NCBI GenBank assembly: GCA_964432975.1
Contig: CAYSPS010000003.1
Span: 1 to 64,000 of the forward strand
Reading direction: 5' to 3'
Source of the DNA: CAYSPS01 sp964432975
GTDB taxonomy: Bacteria > Babelota > Babeliae > Babelales > UBA12409
DNA: 64,000 nt
The notes under the pieces were generated by a model, which was not told the origin of the DNA, made no database searches, and was given only the letters and a program-made list of their open reading frames with translations. A program made the position numbers and the translations under genes. Below are positions 1-9,247 of this stretch, piece by piece (the first letter of the stretch is position 1; each line of letters starts with the position of its first letter).

Positions 1-60
1 AAGATAGTTCGTTTGATTTTATTTGTTTAATTGAAGTGACGGGTGTATCGAGGGACGGTC
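1..60 (+). repeat. 60-bp direct repeat, left copy
   Basis: These bases recur almost unchanged at 753-811, with one base missing and one substitution. The two copies bracket the GIY-YIG gene and the repeat-rich DNA after it. The right part contains a shorter motif, GGGTGTATCGAGGG (41-54), which also occurs near 650-663 and 792-805 and inverted near 453-466. The window begins inside or at the edge of this repeat, so its left limit is unknown. Confidence 0.85.
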
Positions 61-125
61 GGCCATTTGATATGAACATTTTGGTTGAATTATTTTCAGA
101 TGGTTATGATTGATTGAGATATCGT

Positions 126-416
126 ATGGAATATTTCTTTGTTTATATACTTCAATGTTCTGATCAATCGTATTATACCGGGCATACGGATGATATTGAA
201 AAAAGATTGGCGGAGCATTTGGCTGGAATGGGATCTCTTTATACGAAAAAAAGACTTCCTGTAAAGCTTGTTTTTTGCCAACAATTTACTTCTCGTGCTG
301 AGGCGCTTGAGTTAGAAAGACGGATAAAACCATGGTCGCGGCGTAAAAAAGAAGCGCTTATAGCAGGTGCTTGGCACAAGGTTTCATTCTTTGCAAAAAA
401 GAAGTTTCAACGATGA
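126..416 (+). CDS. GIY-YIG domain protein (UPF0213/YhbQ type)
   Basis: A single-domain GIY-YIG protein of 96 residues, the usual size of the YhbQ/UPF0213 family. The N-terminus carries the paired motif as VYILQC and YYTGHT. An arginine follows in KRLAEH and the metal-binding glutamate lies in the ALELERRIK segment, so the nuclease site looks intact. I start at the ATG at 126; a TTG four codons earlier is in frame but less likely. Family members are small standalone nucleases whose cellular role is mostly unclear. The gene sits alone between two 60-bp direct repeats, which is compatible with a mobile or repeat-associated origin, though nothing proves mobility. Confidence 0.8.
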   Translation: MEYFFVYILQCSDQSYYTGHTDDIEKRLAEHLAGMGSLYTKKRLPVKLVFCQQFTSRAEALELERRIKPWSRRKKEALIAGAWHKVSFFAKKKFQR

Positions 417-752
417 GTGTCTCAAGAACTCTGAGACTAATTGCTGTAGGCACCTCGATACAACCCGCCTGCGCTTACCAGCTAGGCGGGTCACTCGGTG
501 CGAACGGACGATTTTCTAAGATTTTCCCGAAGGGCATGGATAATGATTTTATGTGAATAGATGGTTCCTTCCCTGCTCGTTCCGATTGCACGATGAAGTA
601 AGGTGTGAAAAAGTTTCTCTTCCGTCCGTTCCAAGTGCACTAATGAGGTGGGTGTGCCGAGGGTAGTTGTGTTGTTCGTGACATTTTGGTTGTTTCCTGG
701 TGTGAACACATGATTCTTCTTCCGTTCGTTCCGAGTGCCCGGCACTTCTCAA
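417..752. repeat. Repeat-rich intergenic region with modular short repeats
   Basis: No convincing gene is present. Two degenerate motifs recur. Motif A (TTCCGTTCGTTCCGAGTGC-like) is seen at 572-589, 621-638 and 721-739, and inverted at 491-508. Motif B (GGGTGTATCGAGGG-like) is at 650-663 and inverted at 453-466, with further copies in the flanking 60-bp repeats. A small hairpin, CCCGCCT paired with AGGCGGG, spans 464-490. Open frames here simply translate the repeats into recurring peptides such as LERTEEK and RNERKKN. Confidence 0.6.
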
Positions 753-811
753 AGATAGTTCGTTTGATTTTATTTGTTTAATTGAAGTGACTGGTGTATC
801 GAGGGACGGTC
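753..811 (+). repeat. 60-bp direct repeat, right copy
   Basis: Second copy of the repeat at 1-60, differing by one indel and one substitution. It lies just downstream of the 3' end of the sbcC-like gene on the opposite strand, so the repeat pair encloses about 690 bp including the GIY-YIG gene. Confidence 0.85.
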
Positions 812-814
812 GCG

Positions 815-3148
815 TTAGTCGTATCGGACGACTCGTACCGTGCTGCCGTGCGCTTGTTTTTCTACAATAAAATGTACCGGGAATTGTTCTTTAAGACTGC
901 TTAAGTGTGACACGATAATGATTTTTGCAAAATGGTCTTGGATTTTATGCAAGGCATCAATAAGCCGTTGCAAGCCATCTTCATCTTGCGACCCGAATCC
1001 TTCGTCAATAATTATTGTTTGCAGATGTGCTCCTGCACGTCGTGCAAGGAGTGTTGAAATTGCAATACGCAATGCAAAGTCAATGCGAAATGCTTCTCCA
1101 CCAGAAAAAAGTTCATAGGGTCTGATGCCCGCATTATCGGCGATCTTGATATCCAAGGTTTCGCGTGTGCCACCGCTTTTTAAGTCACGGAGTGATTCGA
1201 TGATAATATGTGCATTTTGATCACTTAAATGCGCGAGTATTTTATTTGCTTCATTTTCAAGTTCTGGAATTACTGATTCAATTAATAATGCTTGAACGCC
1301 ATCTTTGCTCAATGCTTGTGCAATGATTTTATATTCATCGCGCATACGTTCAAGATCTTGTATGCGTGCGCGTTCTTGTTCTTCTTGCTGTACAAGTTTT
1401 TCAAGCCGTTCATATTCTTGTTGAGCACGCGCATATTCCTGTATAATGTGCGCATGCATGGTATGCGCTGCATGTAACTCGTGTTGTAATTCTTGTTCAG
1501 TACGAGCAAGTGTACGCTCTTGTTGCTGTAGTTCTTCAAGTGATTGCATTTCACGCTGTTGTTGCATAAGTGCAGCGTGTTCTTTCGTGAGCGAGCTCCA
1601 CCGTGCGTCTGCATGTATGAGCTGATGTGCACGTTGTTGTTCTTGTTCTAGCTGTGTGCGAGCTTTATGCTTTTGTTGTACACATTGTTGTTGTTCGTGC
1701 GCCACATGTTGGAGCTGCTGGGCAAGAAGTGTTTGTTCCTGGACTATGTGCGCAAGATGCTCCTCATACTCACGTAGTCGTTCTTGTACTTGCTGTGCGC
1801 TATGTGCTTGTGCACTTAATGCATCAAGCTCTTTTTTTTCGCTAGCAAGGACTGATCGCGATGATTGTACAAACGAATTCACACGCTGTAAGCGATGCTC
1901 ATAAAAATGCGCTTGCTGATGCAATTTTTCGGTTAAAAAATGTTGCCTTTTCGGTGTAAGTGACTGTTCGCACAATGGACATTGGGAATTTTGTTGTTGC
2001 ACAATGGGTAAATGCTCATGCGTAATGAGCTGTACATGTTTATGCATCCATGTACTTTCCCCGGCAAGGGTATGAAAAAGCGTTTTACGCTTTTCAAAAA
2101 GCTGTGTACGTTGCGTGAGTGCTTCTTGTGCACGTTGTGCGCCATAATATTGTATGCGCGATTCTTTTATGCGTTGCTCCTGTGTCGCGTGTTGTGTATT
2201 GAGTATCTGAAGTTGTTGTGTGAGCGCCACAACTCTTTCATCAAATGCGCATTCTTGTTCAGCAAGCCGTGTGTATGCGATTTTATGTGCGTTAAGAATA
2301 TGTGCATGCTGTAAGGTAATCTCATGTTCAAGACGTGCGCGCTGCTCGTTAATAGTTGCCAGTTTTTGTTGTAAGGTATATGCATGTTCTTTTGTGCGTG
2401 CAAGTTCTTCTTTGTGTGTGGCGCATGTTGCAAGTTGTGTGCGTATGCGCTCTTGAGTTTGTGTGCTTTCATGTACACAGCGGTCAACGGTATCTACCGT
2501 CTTGCGTACACTTGGTAGCTGCGCAGATTGCTGTCGCACGTGCTCGTACAGCGTATGCAATCCATCAATTTCAGCTTGTGTAGCACGCACTTTTTCGGTT
2601 GCAAGTTTGCGTGCTTGTTCAAAACGATCAAGACCTAAAATCGTTCCGAGTATTTCTTTACGTTCTTGTGCCGATTTGCGTGAAAATTCATCAGAATGTC
2701 CTTGGCGCAAAAAAACTGAATTGCTAAATGCATCAAATGTTAAGCCGATAACTGATTGAATACACTCTTGTGTTGCACGAATGCTTTTTTGCGTAAGTGG
2801 CTTGATTGCGCCGGTGGCATCAAATAGGCCAAATTCAAGTGTTGCAAACAATTTGCCATGACTGATCGTTGTTTCTCGTCGCACACGGTAATGCCGATCG
2901 TTACTCATAAATTCAAATACGACCAGCATGTGATGTTGTCCGAGCCTGATGAGGTGCTCATCAGCACGCGGTACGCCGCCGATTTTGCGTGCATTTCCCC
3001 ATAGTGTCCATGTGATGGCATCAAGAAGCGCCGATTTTCCATTGCCATTTTTTCCTGACAAACAAATGAGTGAGTATGGTTGAAAATCAACGTACACGTG
3101 TTCGCCATAACTTAAAAAATTTTTAAGTGTCATATTGAGTGGAATCAT
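815..3148 (-). CDS. sbcC: SbcC/Rad50-type SMC-like ATPase
   Basis: A 777-residue ATPase of the SbcC/Rad50 family, which with the nuclease SbcD/Mre11 trims hairpins and DNA ends. The N-terminal Walker A is GKNGNGKS. A long Glu/Gln/His-rich coiled coil follows, interrupted near residue 395 by a CPLC zinc hook. The C-terminal lobe carries the ABC signature LFSGGEAFRIDFALR and a Walker B, TIIIDEGFGSQDEDG. It is shorter than many SbcC proteins, mainly in the coiled coil, but complete. No SbcD lies next to it. A -10-like TACAAT ends 7 bases before the ATG and no Shine-Dalgarno is visible, so the mRNA may be leaderless. Confidence 0.9.
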   Translation of the reverse strand: MIPLNMTLKNFLSYGEHVYVDFQPYSLICLSGKNGNGKSALLDAITWTLWGNARKIGGVPRADEHLIRLGQHHMLVVFEFMSNDRHYRVRRETTISHGKLFATLEFGLFDATGAIKPLTQKSIRATQECIQSVIGLTFDAFSNSVFLRQGHSDEFSRKSAQERKEILGTILGLDRFEQARKLATEKVRATQAEIDGLHTLYEHVRQQSAQLPSVRKTVDTVDRCVHESTQTQERIRTQLATCATHKEELARTKEHAYTLQQKLATINEQRARLEHEITLQHAHILNAHKIAYTRLAEQECAFDERVVALTQQLQILNTQHATQEQRIKESRIQYYGAQRAQEALTQRTQLFEKRKTLFHTLAGESTWMHKHVQLITHEHLPIVQQQNSQCPLCEQSLTPKRQHFLTEKLHQQAHFYEHRLQRVNSFVQSSRSVLASEKKELDALSAQAHSAQQVQERLREYEEHLAHIVQEQTLLAQQLQHVAHEQQQCVQQKHKARTQLEQEQQRAHQLIHADARWSSLTKEHAALMQQQREMQSLEELQQQERTLARTEQELQHELHAAHTMHAHIIQEYARAQQEYERLEKLVQQEEQERARIQDLERMRDEYKIIAQALSKDGVQALLIESVIPELENEANKILAHLSDQNAHIIIESLRDLKSGGTRETLDIKIADNAGIRPYELFSGGEAFRIDFALRIAISTLLARRAGAHLQTIIIDEGFGSQDEDGLQRLIDALHKIQDHFAKIIIVSHLSSLKEQFPVHFIVEKQAHGSTVRVVRYD

Positions 3149-3155
3149 GCGGTTT

Positions 3156-3161
3156 ATTGTA
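3156..3161 (-). promoter_or_regulatory. -10-like element directly upstream of sbcC
   Basis: On the minus strand TACAAT lies 7 bases before the sbcC ATG at 3148. Transcription would start at or next to the start codon, and no ribosome binding site is present. No convincing -35 box is seen. Confidence 0.35.
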
Positions 3162-3253
3162 GCATATGCGCGCTTGTTTTGCTTGCAATTCGTACAGACC
3201 GATGCTACGTTGGCAGCTAAAGTGTGCGCATTAAAAGGCGAGGAGATGAGTTG

Positions 3254-4846
3254 ATGAAACGTGCAATATTCGTGTTAACTTTTATTTCGTACGTGCATCA
3301 TCTACATGCAGACGTGTATGGCAAAAGTTTTTTGATAATGCGTCCAAACTTTGAATTGTGTTTTCCAGAACGTATTGTTGGTTTTCGTGATCGTGCTCAT
3401 GCACGCGAAGATGGGCACGATATTGCCTTTCAAATCGTTGGGTTTGGTGGGCAAACTACGAATGCAAGCGCACTGGCGCGATATTTTTTACCGAATGATC
3501 GCGATTATATCATTGTCGGCGAAGACGCTTGCGCATCTGCAGTTAATAACACGCGCGATGTAAATGCGGCGCACTTTTCGATTTTTACTCCCTCTACAAC
3601 GGCTGCAACGGTGACGGGTGGTTTTGCACAAGCAACGTTTGAAAGTCGGGTTGATTTTTGTCCGCAACAGCGGGTATTGGGGATTGGTTTTACGCTTCAG
3701 CAAAGATTTAAAAAGAATTGGTGGTGGGATGCGGCATTTCCTATTATACGCATCAAAAATACGCTTGGATTAAGAGAAACAATTTATAATGCAGGGGGGA
3801 ATGGCGCCGCACATGAGGAATATGCTCCATTGCTCTGCAGCAATTTTATTTGTGCTGCAGGTTGTAACGGCAAGCGTTTGTATGGCAATATGGTGCCGGG
3901 ATGGATGACAAAATGGGGTGTGCCGCAAGTCGAGTTGCGTGTTGGCAGCGATCTGCTTACAAGTGCGTGTGCAATCGGTAGTTATGTTGGACTGAGTGTT
4001 GCAACGGGTAATAAGCCATGCGCACGTATGATGTTTGAGCCAATTATTGGTAATAGTGGCCACTGGGCAGCATTATTGGGCTGGTATGGTGCCATAGAGC
4101 TCATGCGCGATTCATTTGATCGTACGTTTAATGCCGTATTTACATCGGTGACGAGGTTTTTTGCACCTAATACGCAACGCCGGTCTTTTGATTTGCGCGG
4201 CAAGCCATGGAGCCGCTATATGCTTGTTTGGACGCGCCAAGCCGATCCACTGACTGATATTACGCAAGTGCCAGACAACCTGACACAATTAATAAATTAC
4301 AGCACTATGTGTGTAAGTGTGCACCCACATTATGCCTATGATTTCAATATTGGCTGTAATTATAAAACAACACATTTTCGTGGTGAGGTTGGTTATAATT
4401 TGTATGCGCGCTGTGCCGAAGATATTTATTTTAATCAGCCCATGAAGGGTGATATTGGTATTGCGGCGGTTAAAAAAATGATTGACACGTTTGTACCTGC
4501 GTCGACGCCACCACATACGCTCTACACAAATAGTTTGGCAACAATTGCTTCGCCAATGCTCAAGCTCGAAGTTACCAACGCAGGTGGCCGATGTGATGAG
4601 GCGGTAAATATTAATGGTGTGAACACAACCTGTGCATATATACCAATTACAATTGATGATATTGATGCAACATCTGGTGCATATCCAGGAACCGTTTCGC
4701 AAACAATATACGCTGCGCTTGACTTTGCTTGGGAAAAATGGACTTATCCATTTTTCTGCACCCTAGGCAGTTCATACGAATTTGCAAGCAATAATTCGAC
4801 CATTAATCGTTGGATTGTGTGGTTGAAACTTGGTATGTCGATTTAA
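3254..4846 (+). CDS. Cysteine-rich secreted protein, probable outer-membrane barrel
   Basis: Unrecognised family, 530 residues from the ATG at 3254. That start is chosen because GAGGAG lies 8 bases upstream and the protein then begins with a clean signal peptide (MKRAIFVLTFISYVHHLHA). A GTG ten codons earlier is in frame. The mature protein is rich in short alternating hydrophobic stretches, aromatic residues, Gly and Asn, as in outer-membrane barrels, and has about 14 cysteines, which is unusual for a barrel. It resembles in size and style the protein at 48882-50477, and the two may be distant paralogues. The barrel assignment is inferred from composition; function is unknown. Confidence 0.6.
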   Translation: MKRAIFVLTFISYVHHLHADVYGKSFLIMRPNFELCFPERIVGFRDRAHAREDGHDIAFQIVGFGGQTTNASALARYFLPNDRDYIIVGEDACASAVNNTRDVNAAHFSIFTPSTTAATVTGGFAQATFESRVDFCPQQRVLGIGFTLQQRFKKNWWWDAAFPIIRIKNTLGLRETIYNAGGNGAAHEEYAPLLCSNFICAAGCNGKRLYGNMVPGWMTKWGVPQVELRVGSDLLTSACAIGSYVGLSVATGNKPCARMMFEPIIGNSGHWAALLGWYGAIELMRDSFDRTFNAVFTSVTRFFAPNTQRRSFDLRGKPWSRYMLVWTRQADPLTDITQVPDNLTQLINYSTMCVSVHPHYAYDFNIGCNYKTTHFRGEVGYNLYARCAEDIYFNQPMKGDIGIAAVKKMIDTFVPASTPPHTLYTNSLATIASPMLKLEVTNAGGRCDEAVNINGVNTTCAYIPITIDDIDATSGAYPGTVSQTIYAALDFAWEKWTYPFFCTLGSSYEFASNNSTINRWIVWLKLGMSI

Positions 4847-4928
4847 AAGTTTATCGATTAAATCCTAAAAAACGCTATACTAAGTCGTATAGTAATCTGT
4901 TTTTTGAATAAAAGTTAGGGAAGTTTTT

Positions 4929-7145
4929 ATGGTGCTCCGCGTGTTGCGCCAGATGGGGTTGTGTTGTTTTCTTTTCTGTTCATTTTTTTTGCGTGCTGAT
5001 GAGGGCAATCCACAACAACCGTCAGTTGATGAACAACGTGAAAAATTGGCGCAGATTCTTACTGATGATTGTGCCAGTATGAAATATACGATCGAAAGTT
5101 TGCTTGAAGACCTGCGCATGGGCAATGTTGTGTTGGCAAATCGACGACACGCACAAGAGCAGTTGCAGGTACTTCATACGCATCTTGCGCATATTCCTGA
5201 GCAACGATATGTTACCAACAATGAGCAGTTGATGGATTTATGTCAGGAGGCCGACGCTATTGCGCAGGCACTTGAGCAGGGAATAGTTCGTTCGTTTGAT
5301 GGCTGGCAGGCAACGATTGCTCCAACCCGCGAATCTGGTTTATTGTCTACGCAACAGATGTTGCAAAAAAGTTTTTTATGTCATGCGCGTGTTGCAAAAA
5401 TTCAGCGTGATAGCATGTATGTGGGTGTACCGTGGTTTAAGCGTTCATATCGTATGGCATGCGATGGCTTTTCCCGCATGCATATGTCACATCAGTTACT
5501 GAAGAAATGTGTTATTGCAGCGACATTTTTTGCGGCTTGTTGGTACGTCTACCATTTACCAAATCGTTCAATGGATGGGGTGCCGCTTGATGGGAATGGT
5601 CAGATTATTCCATTAGAAAATCGCACCATGGTTGTGCGGAGCCTTGATATGTTGTATAAGCTTGATGACAATATTAAACCACTTGTTGGTATTGCGCCGA
5701 TGGCTGGATGGTTTTTGCTTCACTCATTTCAACGTGAACTCGTGCAGGGAAAAAATTGGTTGATGAGAAAATTGCAAACGATACATTGTCATTTGCGCGG
5801 CTTGCGTCCGCCTGCAGATATGCATAAAACCTATCCAACACGTGGTTTTGAAGATGTTCGCGGAAATGAACATAACAAATGTGAAGCAACGAAACTCATT
5901 GAATTTATTGTTGACTACGAACGCTTTAAGCAAAAAAATATTCCATTCCAGCGTGGCGTTTTGTTGTGGGGTAAAACACGTACGGGCAAAACATTTTTTG
6001 CCGAAAAAATTTGTGGCGAAATTAATAAGCGTCGACGCATACGTCATTTGCCGCCATGTCCATTTATTCAAGTTGATGCTGGCAAAATGCGTGAACTTGA
6101 GCGCTGGGGGAATGGTCTTGCTGGCTATATTGAATGGGCACGCGAAGAAGCTCCGTGTGTTTTGTTTATCGACGAGTTGCACAATTTACTCAAAGATGAT
6201 CGTAAAGTGTTAACCGAGTTGCTCACTGGTATGAGCGGCATTTTTCAAGGGGCACATGAAAAACCAGTACTCATTATCGCTGCAACAAATCAGCCCGAAG
6301 TACTTGATGCGGCATTGCGTCAAAAGGGGCGTTTTGGCATTGAACTCATGTTTGAATATCCCCATTTTATTGAGCGCAAAAGCCACGTGGCAGATGAGCT
6401 AACAAAAATGTTTTTGACGCTCGATGAACGGGAGCTTGCTGCAATTGCGCACGAAACTGATGGTCGTTCATATGAAGATTTAAATGAGCTTGTGGCGTAC
6501 ATGAAACAAGAAGCGAATATTCACAAAAAACCATTTTCAAAAGAATTATTGCAAGATGGTCTTGACCATGTCATTCGTCGCATTCAGATTTCTCATCATG
6601 AGCTTGATGCACGTACACGTCATATTGCTGCCATACATCATGCGAGCACGATTGTTGCGTGTGCACGCTTAAGTCCACACAAAGTGTTGGTTAAAGCAAC
6701 GTTGCTGCCAGTGCAAATCTTGACTGATCAAGAACGAATGTTGCAACAGGGTGGCATATTTTGGTACGGTACGAGTGATCAAGGTTTAGTCCATGATCCG
6801 CACGCATTGCGTGCACAATGTCAGGAATTTTTAGCTGGACATGCAGGTGAAAAATTACTTCTTGGCTCAAGTGCATATACGTATACGCACGATGTGCAGT
6901 CTGCACTTGCTTTGTGCAAACAAATGAGTTTTCAAGGTATGAGCACACAACAGGTGACGGCAAAAGCAGCCCATGGATTGCTTGAGGCGGCCCTTGCATT
7001 TAAAGATCAGTGTGAACAGGACGTTGTTCAATTACTCGATAAAGAGCGTGTACGCGTGCAACGTATAGCACAGGCATTGGAGCAAAAAATATCACTTGAT
7101 GCTTCTGAAATTGCCCAATTGCTTACGCATCAAGAGCCAAATTGA
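4929..7145 (+). CDS. FtsH-like AAA+ ATPase with degenerate protease domain
   Basis: 738 residues. An N-terminal signal or anchor segment is followed by a soluble region, a second hydrophobic stretch near 195-210 and possibly a third near 252-265. An AAA+ domain of FtsH type follows: Walker A GKTRTGKT (348-355), Walker B VLFIDE (411-416), sensor-like AATNQP and arginine finger GRFG (467-470). The C-terminal part aligns with the M41 peptidase domain of FtsH, but where FtsH has AYHEAGHA this protein has AIHHASTI (567-575). The glutamate and second histidine of HExxH are gone, so it should not act as a zinc protease. It may be a membrane unfoldase or remodelling factor. Its 3' end overlaps the convergent rpiB by 16 bases. 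Confidence 0.8.
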   Translation: MVLRVLRQMGLCCFLFCSFFLRADEGNPQQPSVDEQREKLAQILTDDCASMKYTIESLLEDLRMGNVVLANRRHAQEQLQVLHTHLAHIPEQRYVTNNEQLMDLCQEADAIAQALEQGIVRSFDGWQATIAPTRESGLLSTQQMLQKSFLCHARVAKIQRDSMYVGVPWFKRSYRMACDGFSRMHMSHQLLKKCVIAATFFAACWYVYHLPNRSMDGVPLDGNGQIIPLENRTMVVRSLDMLYKLDDNIKPLVGIAPMAGWFLLHSFQRELVQGKNWLMRKLQTIHCHLRGLRPPADMHKTYPTRGFEDVRGNEHNKCEATKLIEFIVDYERFKQKNIPFQRGVLLWGKTRTGKTFFAEKICGEINKRRRIRHLPPCPFIQVDAGKMRELERWGNGLAGYIEWAREEAPCVLFIDELHNLLKDDRKVLTELLTGMSGIFQGAHEKPVLIIAATNQPEVLDAALRQKGRFGIELMFEYPHFIERKSHVADELTKMFLTLDERELAAIAHETDGRSYEDLNELVAYMKQEANIHKKPFSKELLQDGLDHVIRRIQISHHELDARTRHIAAIHHASTIVACARLSPHKVLVKATLLPVQILTDQERMLQQGGIFWYGTSDQGLVHDPHALRAQCQEFLAGHAGEKLLLGSSAYTYTHDVQSALALCKQMSFQGMSTQQVTAKAAHGLLEAALAFKDQCEQDVVQLLDKERVRVQRIAQALEQKISLDASEIAQLLTHQEPN

Positions 7146-7576
7146 TCGATTTGATCAATGCGTTCCTGGTAGGTGCCATCCAAAAATGATGCGCTCAGCC
7201 AGGTGTCAATGAGAGCTATGCATGTTTTGAGTGTCAGATAATCTGCAGGAAGTACAAGCACATTTGCATGGTTTGATTCCTTTGCGCTTTTGGCAACATC
7301 TTGGTTCCATACCAGCGCGGCATGAATGCCACGCCAGCGATTGGCAGCGATGCTCATGCCTATACCGCTGCCACATAAAAGAATTGCACCATCGGCATCT
7401 TTATTGCGTACATGTGCAATTGCTTTAAATGCATATGGGGGAAAATTTGTGCGTTGCGCGTTTATCGTACCTTCATCAATCCAGCGGATATCATGATTGC
7501 CAATGTTATTTAAATGCATCAATGCGGTTTTAAATTTGTAGCCGCGATGATCTGCGGCGATAGCGAGTGTTATCAT
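7130..7576 (-). CDS. rpiB: Ribose-5-phosphate isomerase B
   Basis: A 148-residue RpiB/LacAB-family isomerase that interconverts ribose 5-phosphate and ribulose 5-phosphate. The N-terminus shows IAADHRGYKFK, and the active-site loop is conserved as LLCGSGIGMSIAANR with the catalytic cysteine. The length is normal. Together with the transketolase at 61967-63817 and the PRPP synthetase at 56065-56910 it outlines a route from sugar phosphates to PRPP. An AAGGA sequence lies about 10 bases before the start. Confidence 0.92.
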   Translation of the reverse strand: MITLAIAADHRGYKFKTALMHLNNIGNHDIRWIDEGTINAQRTNFPPYAFKAIAHVRNKDADGAILLCGSGIGMSIAANRWRGIHAALVWNQDVAKSAKESNHANVLVLPADYLTLKTCIALIDTWLSASFLDGTYQERIDQIDQFGS

Positions 7577-7693
7577 AGAAAAAAGTCCTTAGTTTTATGG
7601 TATTTGAATATGTTGCACATTTTTTTCTTGCAGTATACGATGGGGTATCTTTCTTGTCAGTAATAACTGAGGTTTTGGAGAATATAAAAAAAG

Positions 7694-8905
7694 ATGTGGA
7701 CTGATATACGTCTCAGCTTTTTGTTGGCGTGGCGCTTTTTGTGGTCCGCAAATCGTGAACCCGCGGTTGCGAGCATGGTACGTATTTGCTTTTTTGGTAT
7801 TTTGCTTGGTTCTTGTGCGCTTGCACTTGTTGGGGCGATTATGCAGGGTTTTGAAACGGCGACGCGTATGCAATTGCAAAGTGTGCATCCGGAAATGATG
7901 ATACGCGCAGGTGTTCACGAAATGAATTACGAAAAAGTTCGTGCTGCGCTTGTGCGTGAATTTCCACAAATTATTGCATATGCACCTGTCTTGCAACATT
8001 TTGTGATGGTCAAAGACGATGGAGCATCAGACACCGTTGTCCAGTTGATGGGAATTGATCCGCAAGCTGAATCACGTGTTACACAGCTTGAACGTATGAT
8101 TGTCGGTGCGCCTGCATCATTTGCACAGATCTTGACGGGTAATGGCGTGATTGTTGGTAAAAAATTGGCAACAAATAGTGGGTTGGCATATGGCGATACG
8201 TTTCGTCTTTTGTACATTGGTACACAAGATCGCGTACACGAAGTTGCCGTTACGGTACGAGGCTTTATACGCACCGGCATCGATGAGTACGATACGGGGT
8301 TAGTGCTTGCGTCATATGATTTTGTGCATGAATTGTTTCCTGAGCAGAGTGTAAGTCAGGTTGGTCTTAAACTCGCACCGGGCGCATCTGAAAACGACAT
8401 ATTGCGTGCGTTGCGTGCGCGCATGCCATTTGATATTGTAACGTGGTATGATTTGTACCCCGCACTGCTTGCAGCTCTGACGCTTGAAAAATATGCGATG
8501 TTTTTCATTATCATGCTTATTTCACTTGTGGCAAGCATGAATATTATTTCATTAATTTTTATGTTGATTACACAGAAACGTGCGATTATTGCCCTTTTGC
8601 GTGCCTGTGGATGTTCATTGACTATTATTAAGATGACCTTTATGTTAATTGGACTTTTTATTGGTGTATGCGCAACGGTGTTTGGCTTGGCATGTGCATG
8701 GCTTATTGGTTTATTTTTGCAGCACACATCACTTATTAGTCTTCCTGATGTGTATTATACATCGCATTTACCGATAGTGTTGCATCCACTACTTTTTGTC
8801 CTAGTGTTGATTGTTGTTATTGTTATGGCGCTTGGTGCAACAGTAATTCCGATCAGACGTATTTCTGCCATTGTTATTGCCGACGTGTTACGCTTTGAGG
8901 GGTAA
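7694..8905 (+). CDS. LolC/LolE-type ABC transporter permease
   Basis: A 403-residue inner-membrane permease of the FtsX/LolCE superfamily. One transmembrane helix near residues 30-55 precedes a large periplasmic domain. Three more helices lie in the C-terminal third, including the RAIIALLRACGCS loop typical of FtsX permeases. LolCDE extracts lipoproteins from the inner membrane for delivery to the outer membrane. No LolD ATPase is adjacent. The next gene encodes a small lipoprotein, in keeping with this context. Whether it is LolC or LolE cannot be decided; one permease may serve both roles. Confidence 0.8.
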   Translation: MWTDIRLSFLLAWRFLWSANREPAVASMVRICFFGILLGSCALALVGAIMQGFETATRMQLQSVHPEMMIRAGVHEMNYEKVRAALVREFPQIIAYAPVLQHFVMVKDDGASDTVVQLMGIDPQAESRVTQLERMIVGAPASFAQILTGNGVIVGKKLATNSGLAYGDTFRLLYIGTQDRVHEVAVTVRGFIRTGIDEYDTGLVLASYDFVHELFPEQSVSQVGLKLAPGASENDILRALRARMPFDIVTWYDLYPALLAALTLEKYAMFFIIMLISLVASMNIISLIFMLITQKRAIIALLRACGCSLTIIKMTFMLIGLFIGVCATVFGLACAWLIGLFLQHTSLISLPDVYYTSHLPIVLHPLLFVLVLIVVIVMALGATVIPIRRISAIVIADVLRFEG

Positions 8906-8928
8906 AATCATCGCATAATGATTTCTAT

Positions 8929-8957
8929 TTGACAGAAAACTAAAAAACTGCCATAAG
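8929..8957 (+). promoter_or_regulatory. Candidate promoter for the small lipoprotein gene
   Basis: TTGACA at 8929-8934 is a perfect -35 box. Seventeen bases later comes a weak -10, CATAAG (8952-8957). The lipoprotein ATG is at 9013 with AAGGAG at 9001-9006. Confidence 0.35.
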
Positions 8958-9012
8958 TTAATAGTGTTTAAAAGTTTATTTATTGCTTTAAACCCTAACC
9001 AAGGAGTTCTTA

Positions 9013-9189
9013 ATGAAAAGAGTGTTATTTGTTGGCATTGGTGCGGCGTTGGCGCTTTCATTAGCTGCGTGCCATTGTGCAAAAACTGAAGAAACTACAA
9101 CAGCACCTATGGCTATGGAACAACCAATGACGCCAGCTGAAGCTCCTGCAACAACTGCACCTATGCCAGCTCCTGAAATGCCAAAATAA
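9013..9189 (+). CDS. Small Met/Pro/Ala-rich lipoprotein
   Basis: A 58-residue predicted lipoprotein. The signal peptide starts MKRVLFVGIGAALALS and ends in a classic lipobox LAAC, so Cys20 should be lipidated. The short mature part is made almost only of Ala, Pro, Thr, Met and Glu, with PM and AP repeats and no predicted fold. AAGGAG lies 6 bases before the ATG and an intrinsic terminator follows immediately, so it is its own transcription unit. Size and style recall abundant small lipoproteins, but no family is recognised. It lies downstream of the LolC/E permease. Confidence 0.8.
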   Translation: MKRVLFVGIGAALALSLAACHCAKTEETTTAPMAMEQPMTPAEAPATTAPMPAPEMPK

Positions 9190-9209
9190 GCTAGATTTTT
9201 TTATTTTTC

Positions 9210-9247
9210 AAAAAAGATCTGCTCGTGTTTACACGCAGGTCTTTTTT
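9210..9247 (+). terminator. Intrinsic terminator of the small lipoprotein gene
   Basis: AAAAAAGATCTGC (9210-9222) pairs with GCAGGTCTTTTTT (9235-9247), and the inner loop adds CGTG/CACG pairing. The run of T ends directly at the ATG of the next gene. Confidence 0.85.

Noticed and set aside
491..745. 84-codon minus-strand frame in the repeat region
   Set aside because: It only translates the short repeats, has no ribosome site and no protein-like conservation.
1309..2583. Several frames opposite or inside sbcC
   Set aside because: They arise from the biased coiled-coil codons of sbcC on the other strand or other frames; no signal or motif supports them.
5842..6213. 123-codon frame inside the FtsH-like gene
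   Set aside because: It is a shadow of the AAA domain in another frame; the AAA motifs are in the longer frame.
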